DNA of 64,000 nt from Guyparkeria halophila (GTDB lineage Bacteria > Pseudomonadota > Gammaproteobacteria > Halothiobacillales > Halothiobacillaceae), in NCBI RefSeq assembly GCF_034479635.1, contig NZ_CP140153.1, forward strand, positions 1,619,501 through 1,683,500. The letters run 5' to 3'. Below the pieces are notes generated by a model that was not told the origin of the DNA, searched no databases, and was given only the letters and a program-made list of their open reading frames with translations. Positions 59,118 through 64,000 of this stretch are shown here, one piece after another. The position numbers and the translations under genes were made by a program. Position 1 is the first letter of the stretch. Every line of letters starts with the position of its first letter.

Positions 59118-60434
59118 ATGGTGGACCACGACGACCGAACCCCGCAGTACCGCGAGAACAGCCTCAGCCTGATCGGGGCCATCGCACTCGGCACCGGGGT
59201 GATGATCGGGGCCGGGATATTCGCGCTGACCGGTCAGATGGCCGAAATCGCCGGCCCATTGTTCCCGCTCGCCTTTATCGCCGCCGCGGTAATCGTCGGA
59301 TTCAGTGCCTACAGCTACGTCAAGATGTCGAACGCGTTCCCCTCGGCGGGCGGTATCGCCATGTACCTCGAGAAGGCCTACGGCAAGGGCCTGACGACTG
59401 CGTTTCACGCCCTGCTGATGTACTTCTCGATGGTTATCGCGCAGAGCTTCCTGGCGCGCACCTTCGGCTCCTATACGTTGCAGCTGTTCGACGTCGCCAA
59501 CATCGACATGTTGGTCCCGACGCTCGGCGTGGGATTGCTGCTGTTCGCCTTCCTGATCAATCTCTCCGGCAATCGGCTGATCGAGGAATTCGCCTCCTGG
59601 ATCGGTCTGATCAAGATCGGCGGCATCGTGCTCTTCGGGGTGGTGGGGGTGCTCGCTGCCGACACCTTCTCCATCCCTGACGGCAGCGGCGGCGGCCCCG
59701 AAGCCAGCATCAGCGGCTTTCTCGCCGCCACCGCGCTGGGCATTCTCGCCTTCAAGGGCTTTACCACCATCACCAACAGCGGCTCGGAAATCACCGATCC
59801 GCACCGCAATGTCGGTCGGGCCATCGTGATTTCGATCCTGCTCTGCGTTGGCATCTACGCCCTGGTCGGAACCGCCGTGGCCATCAACCTCTCCCTGCCG
59901 GAGATCATCGAGAGTCGCGACTACTCGCTCGCGGCCGCCGCCCGCCCGGTCGCTGGCGAATGGGGGCTTTGGTTCACGGTCATCCTCGCGATCATCGCCA
60001 CGGCCGGCGGGATCGTCGCCAGCATCTTCGCCGTCTCGCGCATGCTGGCGATGCTCACCGAAATGAAGCTGGTGCCGCACAGCCATTTCGGCATGCCCGG
60101 CAGCATCCAGAAGCACACCCTCGTCTACACCGTCGTGCTGGGCCTGATCCTGACCGCGTTTTTCGACCTCTCACGGATCGCCTCGCTCGGCATTATCTTC
60201 TACCTCGTGATGGACATCGCGATCCACTGGGGCGTGCTGCGACACCTGCATCGCGAGGTAAAGGCCAATCGCGGCATCCTCGCCGTGGCCATCGGCCTCG
60301 ATTTGCTCGCGCTGGGCGGCTTTCTCTGGGTCAAGATCGAGAACGATCCGCTGGTCGTCGCCATCGCCGTGGCGGGCATGCTCATCATTCTCGCCGGCGA
60401 GGCGTTGTTCCTTCGGCATCGGCGGACCGACTGA
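59118..60434 (+). CDS. APC-superfamily amino-acid permease
   Basis: Amino-acid/polyamine/organocation transporter of 438 residues with twelve predicted helices. It has the APC start NSLSLIGAIALGTGVMIGAGIFALTGQMAEIAGPLFPLAF, FPSAGGIAMYLEKAYG in helix III, and a conserved ILAFKGFTTITNSGSEITDPHRNVGRAI in helices VI-VII. Substrate cannot be set from sequence. The ATG at 59118 follows GAGGTG. An upstream start at 59052 would add a basic, non-family N terminus. Confidence 0.9.
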   Translation: MVDHDDRTPQYRENSLSLIGAIALGTGVMIGAGIFALTGQMAEIAGPLFPLAFIAAAVIVGFSAYSYVKMSNAFPSAGGIAMYLEKAYGKGLTTAFHALLMYFSMVIAQSFLARTFGSYTLQLFDVANIDMLVPTLGVGLLLFAFLINLSGNRLIEEFASWIGLIKIGGIVLFGVVGVLAADTFSIPDGSGGGPEASISGFLAATALGILAFKGFTTITNSGSEITDPHRNVGRAIVISILLCVGIYALVGTAVAINLSLPEIIESRDYSLAAAARPVAGEWGLWFTVILAIIATAGGIVASIFAVSRMLAMLTEMKLVPHSHFGMPGSIQKHTLVYTVVLGLILTAFFDLSRIASLGIIFYLVMDIAIHWGVLRHLHREVKANRGILAVAIGLDLLALGGFLWVKIENDPLVVAIAVAGMLIILAGEALFLRHRRTD

Positions 60435-60497
60435 CCCCCTCTGCGACATTACCTCGGAAATGTTGACCGGGGACTGGACGCCCGCGCGGCACCGGAG

Positions 60498-60550
60498 TCA
60501 GCCCCGGATCAGCCCCGGATCAGCCCCGGATCAGCCCGGATCAGCCTCGG
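60498..60550. repeat. Tandem repeat of an 11-base unit
   Basis: TCAGCCCCGGA occurs three times exactly (from 60498, 60509 and 60520), then once shortened (TCAGCCCGGA) and once degenerate. It lies in the 325-base gap between the amino-acid permease and lemA genes. The rest of the gap shows no gene; the lemA promoter probably lies near 60660-60740, where TACACT could be a -10. Confidence 0.85.
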
Positions 60551-60759
60551 GAAGAACGGCCCACCATCCCGCCACCCGTCTTTATCGCCAACGCGGGCTG
60601 GCACGGCCAGGGCGAGAGCGAGCGTCACCGCGTCCGACAATACGACCTTCAGACAAAGCCGCCTCGTGAGCAATCAGCGCGGTACACTGCCCCGGTCCAT
60701 CCAAATAGGGTCAGCCGGCCCGCGACCATCCGTCGCGCTCAGCCAAGGAGAATGCCGCC

Positions 60760-61356
60760 ATGGGAATCGAAACCTGGATCGTGATCGCGCTGGTAGCGAT
60801 TGCCGTCATCTATGTGATTTACGTCTACAACAAGCTCACCTCCTACCAGACCCAGTACGAGAACGGCTTCGCGCAGATCGAGACGCAGCTCAAGCGCCGC
60901 CACGACCTGATTCCCAACCTGGTCAACACGGCCAAGGGTTACATGGACCACGAAGCCTCGGTCCTCAAGGAAGTCACCGAGGCACGCGCCGCGGCCGAGA
61001 AGGCCGTCGACGCCGCCCATGACCGACCGGGCAACGCGGAGACCATGGATCTGCTTTCCCAGGCGGAATCGGCGCTCACCAGCGGCCTGGGCCGATTAAA
61101 CGCCACCTTCGAGGCCTACCCGGACCTCAAGGCCGATGCCAACATGCGCCAATTGTCAGAGGAACTGGCGACCACCGAAAACCGCGTCGCCTACGCACGC
61201 CAGGCCTTCAACGACCTGGTCCAGAAGTACAACGAGTACCGACGCTCCTTCCCGCCGGTGATGATCGGCAAGCTCGTCGGCCATGGCGAGGATGCCCAGC
61301 TGCTCGAGTTCGAGGACAGCGAGGCCATCCAGAAAGCCCCCGAAGTGAGTTTCTGA
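60760..61356 (+). CDS. lemA: LemA-family membrane protein
   Basis: LemA proteins have one N-terminal membrane helix and a helical bundle outside the cytosol; function is poorly known. The 198-residue product has the helix at about 4-25 ([22 protein letters not shown]), then the LemA core with [30 protein letters not shown]-like sequence (here [20 protein letters not shown]), [12 protein letters not shown] and [29 protein letters not shown] lies before the ATG. It is followed after 11 bases by an HtpX-type protease gene, a recurrent genomic pairing. Confidence 0.94.
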   Translation: [198 protein letters not shown]

Positions 61357-61367
61357 GCTGATCTGCC

Positions 61368-62372
61368 ATGGACTTTCGCGAACAGCAGGATCTGGCTAGA
61401 CGCCAGACACGGATACTGGTCGGCCTTTACGTGCTGCTCCTGATCGTCGCCGCAGCGGCCGTGGGCGGGCTGATGTGGCTCGGGCTGACGCTCGGTGAAC
61501 AAGCCCAGGCAAACCAGGCGACCGGCTCGGCCACGATCCCGGCAGAGGCCACCTGGCAGGCCTTCGCCTGGGCCGCCGGCCTCACCGGCGGCGGCATTCT
61601 CCTGGTCACCCTCTTTCGCTGGTTCACCCGATCGGACGGCGCCAAGGTGGCCAAGTCGCTGGGCGGTCGCGAGCTGACCGGCGCGGGCGAGACCAATCTC
61701 AGCCCGGCCGAAAGGCAGTACCTGAACGTGGTCGACGAGATGGCGATCGCCTCCTCCCTACCCCGACCGCGGGTGTTCGTGCTCGATCAGGAGTCGGGTA
61801 TCAATGCCTTTGCCGCCGGCACCAAGCCGGAGAACGCCGCGGTGGCCGTGACACAGGGGGCACTCGACCATCTCAGCCGTGACGAGCTGGCCGGGGTGGT
61901 CGCCCACGAGTTCGGTCACATCGCCAACAGCGATATCAAGCTGTCGGTGCGCGTGGCGGCGATGGTGTTCGGCTTTACCTTCCTGTTCTTCGTCGCCCGC
62001 TGGTGGTTCCACGTCGGCGTCGGGCCCGGACGACGGGATGCCCGCCTGCGCATCGCCATGCTGGTTGGGGCGGCGGCCATCGCGTTGGTGGGCCTCTTGA
62101 CCGTGTTCTTCGGTCGGATCCTGCAGGCGGCCGTCAGCCGCCAGCGCGAATTCCTAGCCGACGCCTCCGCCGTGCAGTTCACCCGCTATCCGGACGGGCT
62201 GAAGAGCGCCTTCGAGAAGCTCAAGGGCGGCGCGTCTTCCCGCGTGGAGTCCGATGCCGCCGCGGAGATGAACCACGCCTTTCTGTTCCGTGCCGGCGGC
62301 GCGCGCCTGTTCGACACCCACCCGCCGCTCGAGGAACGGATTCGCCGACTGGAAGGCCAGCCGTCAGCGTAG
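61368..62372 (+). CDS. M48-family (HtpX-like) membrane metalloprotease
   Basis: Zinc endopeptidase of 334 residues, with two N-terminal membrane helices (about 17-40 and 67-85), the active site VVAHEFGHIANSD (HExxH), two further helices and a downstream Glu in REFLADASAVQF as third zinc ligand. Such proteins degrade misfolded membrane proteins. It is in tandem with lemA. The final TAG codon (62370-62372) lies inside the first REP unit, so the REP begins exactly at the end of the gene. Confidence 0.93.
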   Translation: MDFREQQDLARRQTRILVGLYVLLLIVAAAAVGGLMWLGLTLGEQAQANQATGSATIPAEATWQAFAWAAGLTGGGILLVTLFRWFTRSDGAKVAKSLGGRELTGAGETNLSPAERQYLNVVDEMAIASSLPRPRVFVLDQESGINAFAAGTKPENAAVAVTQGALDHLSRDELAGVVAHEFGHIANSDIKLSVRVAAMVFGFTFLFFVARWWFHVGVGPGRRDARLRIAMLVGAAAIALVGLLTVFFGRILQAAVSRQREFLADASAVQFTRYPDGLKSAFEKLKGGASSRVESDAAAEMNHAFLFRAGGARLFDTHPPLEERIRRLEGQPSA

Positions 62373-62438
62373 GAGCGGCTTTAGCCGCGAAGCGCGCGAC
62401 TGCCAACATCAAGCCATCGCGCCTGAAGGCGCTCCTAC
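62369..62438. repeat. REP unit 1 (70 bases)
   Basis: A 70-base element with terminal inverted repeats GTAGGAGCG and CGCTCCTAC. It has two internal hairpins, GCGGCTTTAGCCGC near one end and GCGCCTGAAGGCGC near the other. It contributes the stop codon of the HtpX-like gene. Confidence 0.92.
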
Positions 62439-62455
62439 ATCGATGACCAACCCCC

Positions 62456-62525
62456 GTAGGAGCGGCTTTAGCCGCGAAACGCACGGCTGCCAACATCCAG
62501 CCATCGCGCCTGAAGGCGCTCCTAC
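62456..62525. repeat. REP unit 2 (70 bases)
   Basis: Same length, ends and internal hairpins as unit 1, with a variable centre. It is separated from unit 1 by 17 bases. Confidence 0.92.
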
Positions 62526-62539
62526 AACAATCACCCCCC

Positions 62540-62609
62540 GTAGGAGCGGCTTTAGCCACGAAACACAGGGATGGCAACATCAACCCATTGCACCTCAAGC
62601 CGCTCCTTC
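62540..62609. repeat. REP unit 3, degenerate
   Basis: Same 70-base register, with an intact left end but substitutions in the left hairpin (AGCCACG) and right half (CACCTCAAGCCGCTCCTTC). It appears to be an older, decayed copy next to the transposase 3' end. Confidence 0.85.
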
Positions 62610-62624
62610 GGCGACCCTGGCGGA

Positions 62625-63074
62625 TCACAACCAGACCGCATCCCAATGCGGATACTCGCCCACACGACGGACCAGACCCGCGCGAACGGGATTGGAAACA
62701 ATGTAGCGAGCCAGTCGCCGCAGATCCTCGTCATTGCGCACCGCATGATCGTGAAAGCCACGCTGCCAGCGCAACAGCGGGATATGACGTGCACTGCGGC
62801 CCTTCAACTGTCCAACCACCACAGACAGATCATCGCCGTGTCCTAGTCGAAACCGCCAGTGCAGGTGATCCGGCATCAGGCAAAAGGCCAACGTTTCCGA
62901 ATGGCCCATCTCCTCCATGTCGCGCAGACAGCCGATGACGCGCCGCGCCACCGATATATCCGCCAGCCCGGGCCATCGTCCGTGGGTAACGAGGGTCACC
63001 GAATACACCTGCCCGGGGATCGACACGCGACCACGACGCAAACGCCATCCATGGCGCATTTGCTCAGTAGGCAT
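62625..63074 (-). CDS. REP-associated tyrosine transposase (RAYT)
   Basis: Single-strand HUH nuclease of the Y1/TnpA-REP family, thought to mobilise or maintain REP elements. The 149-residue product has the catalytic metal motif LMPDHLHW with His70 and His72, and the nucleophile Tyr124 in LARYIVSNPVRAGL. An RRGRVSIPGQVYSVTLVT start is typical of the group. AAGGAGG before the ATG supports expression. Three REP units lie on its 3' side and one on its 5' side, so the gene is framed by its probable substrates. Confidence 0.94.
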   Translation of the reverse strand: MPTEQMRHGWRLRRGRVSIPGQVYSVTLVTHGRWPGLADISVARRVIGCLRDMEEMGHSETLAFCLMPDHLHWRFRLGHGDDLSVVVGQLKGRSARHIPLLRWQRGFHDHAVRNDEDLRRLARYIVSNPVRAGLVRRVGEYPHWDAVWL

Positions 63075-63160
63075 CCTTGCCTCCTTCGTCCTACGTCAGA
63101 ATTTCCGCGAAACGAATCCATCCTAAATTTCGCGTCCCCACGAGTCCGAGCACCTAGATT

Positions 63161-63230
63161 GCAGGAGCGGCTTTAGCCGCGAAACCCACGGGTCGCAGCA
63201 TCAGGCCATCGCGCCTGAAGGCGCTCCTAC
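63161..63230. repeat. REP unit 4 (70 bases)
   Basis: A 70-base copy with right end CGCTCCTAC, left end GCAGGAGCG (one change from GTAGGAGCG), and both internal hairpins. It lies between the transposase start and the stop of the right-edge gene. Confidence 0.92.
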
Positions 63231-63262
63231 GCGGCGCGATGGCCCAACGACCGCCGCCGTTC

Positions 63263-64000
63263 TTAGTGGATCGGCTCGTGGGTAAACTCGATCACCGCGC
63301 GGGCGTCGTCGGCGGCTTGGGCGAAGGCATCGGCGCCGGTGCCGCTGTAACCCGAGCCGCCGAACACGGCATCCAGTATCGACTGGGTCCGCTCGACGTA
63401 GACCCCATCGCCATCCGGGTCGGTCAGGTAGGTGATGCTGCCGGTGTGAACCCCGCTGCGGTCGTAATTGAATCCCGACAAGTCGTAGTAGCCGTCCTCG
63501 GGGTTGTTGATGCCAAGGATGGTGTTCAGGTAGACCACCGTGTCCGTGGTGATCGCCTTGGTCTTGGACGAGGCACCCCCGAGGAACACCGCGGCATCCT
63601 GCAGTGTCCAGCTGCCATCGGTCAGCGCCGCCCGATAGAGCGACAGGTTCGCCAGCGGCGAATCAATGGTGTACTCGTTGCCCTCGGCGTCCACCACCAC
63701 GAGACGGCCGGCGGCGTCGGTCTCCAGTTCGCCATCGGCATCCAGTGACAGTGTGCGCAGCGCCTCTTCGAAGGCGTGGTCGAGCACGGATGGCGGGGCG
63801 CGACCGACGTTCAGCCGCTCGAACTCGACCTCCTGCAATGCCGACTCGTCGACCACCTCGGTAAAGCCTTCCGCGTCGGGGTCGTTCGAGGCGTAGGCAA
63901 TCACGTTGCCGGCGGCATCGATGAACTGCACGCGGCCGAGATCGTCCAGGTCAGGCGAGCCGTCGGCTTCACGCAGGATCACGTACAGATCGCCGTACAG
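63263..64000 (-). CDS. Unrecognised acidic protein, 3' part only
   Basis: The frame is open to the window edge (codons continue past 63982 as L-Y-G-D-L-Y), so the start lies outside. The visible 245 residues are strongly acidic, with repeated Asp/Gly-rich turns (DADGELETDAAG, DPDGDGVYV) and no cysteines. A segment QFIDAAGNVIAYASNDPDAEG and one with YDLSGFNYDRSGVHTGSI suggest an extracellular, strand-rich, possibly calcium-binding structure, but I do not recognise a family. The C terminus (ARAVIEFTHEPIH) has no barrel or sorting signal that I can see. Confidence 0.7.
   Translation of the reverse strand: MYGDLYVILREADGSPDLDDLGRVQFIDAAGNVIAYASNDPDAEGFTEVVDESALQEVEFERLNVGRAPPSVLDHAFEEALRTLSLDADGELETDAAGRLVVVDAEGNEYTIDSPLANLSLYRAALTDGSWTLQDAAVFLGGASSKTKAITTDTVVYLNTILGINNPEDGYYDLSGFNYDRSGVHTGSITYLTDPDGDGVYVERTQSILDAVFGGSGYSGTGADAFAQAADDARAVIEFTHEPIH

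Noticed and set aside
62369-63230. Spaced repeats considered as a CRISPR array
   Set aside because: Units are 70 bases with inverted ends, spacing is irregular (17 and 14 bases), and a RAYT gene is adjacent, so these are REP elements.

Overview
This 64 kb window is a high-GC chromosomal segment from a Gram-negative bacterium, most likely a gammaproteobacterium. Supporting genes are MreBCD, DjlA, Cca with an HD domain, Tpx, GcvH, a TonB-dependent receptor, an autotransporter and PurT. Several proteins are acidic. A YeeE/YedE-type sulfur-compound transporter and a SoxH-like beta-lactamase-fold protein suggest a halophilic or halotolerant sulfur oxidiser of the Halothiobacillaceae type. That placement is inference only. 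I see no phage, plasmid, CRISPR or restriction locus. The only mobile-element signature is a REP-associated transposase with four REP units near the right end.

Layout. 1-272 is non-coding and structured. 273-4611 (minus) is gatC-gatA-gatB-hslO (tRNA amidation plus Hsp33). 5013-7478 (plus) is mreBCD (cell shape). 7487-8299 (minus) is dgkA and gcvH. 8390-11756 is a candidate self-contained module: a TonB-dependent (copper-type) receptor behind a sigma-54 promoter with an upstream inverted repeat, converging on a gene for a PspF-like sigma-54 activator. 11864-18743 holds cca, a lipoprotein esterase, metE and a CHASE-PAS-PAS-GGDEF diguanylate cyclase. 18999-25001 (minus) holds an overlooked 50-residue membrane protein, a ROK sugar kinase, a Tpx lacking the resolving cysteine, a HAD protein, mrp and ppsA. 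25156-30423 holds a metallo-beta-lactamase-fold protein with a degenerate metal motif, two small hypotheticals, pirin, glutathionyl-hydroquinone reductase and the sulfur transporter.

30722-38102 holds an autotransporter, a lipoprotein, a Na/Pi cotransporter and katG, the last with a candidate OxyR site. 38498-42905 holds a phospholipase D-like protein, a substrate-binding protein without a signal peptide, and a fusion of isoaspartate methyltransferase with erythromycin esterase. 43124-48166 holds amt, preceded by two NtrC-type sites and a sigma-54 promoter, then a second diguanylate cyclase and a soluble PAS chemoreceptor. 48420-51799 is a TrpB-like gene overlapping purT, then a ZntB/CorA transporter. 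51814-62372 holds a ZIP transporter, dodecin, pterin carbinolamine dehydratase, an EamA exporter, class I aldolase, a CopD-like membrane protein, djlA, lactate permease, an amino-acid permease, lemA and an HtpX-type protease. 62369-63230 is the REP/RAYT locus. The window ends inside an unrecognised acidic protein.

The strongest hidden signals are regulatory: two independent sigma-54 promoters with well-placed enhancer sites (TonB receptor and amt) and an OxyR-like site abutting the katG -35. Start sites were chosen from ribosome-binding sites and family length. All family names come from reading motifs by eye, with no database search.
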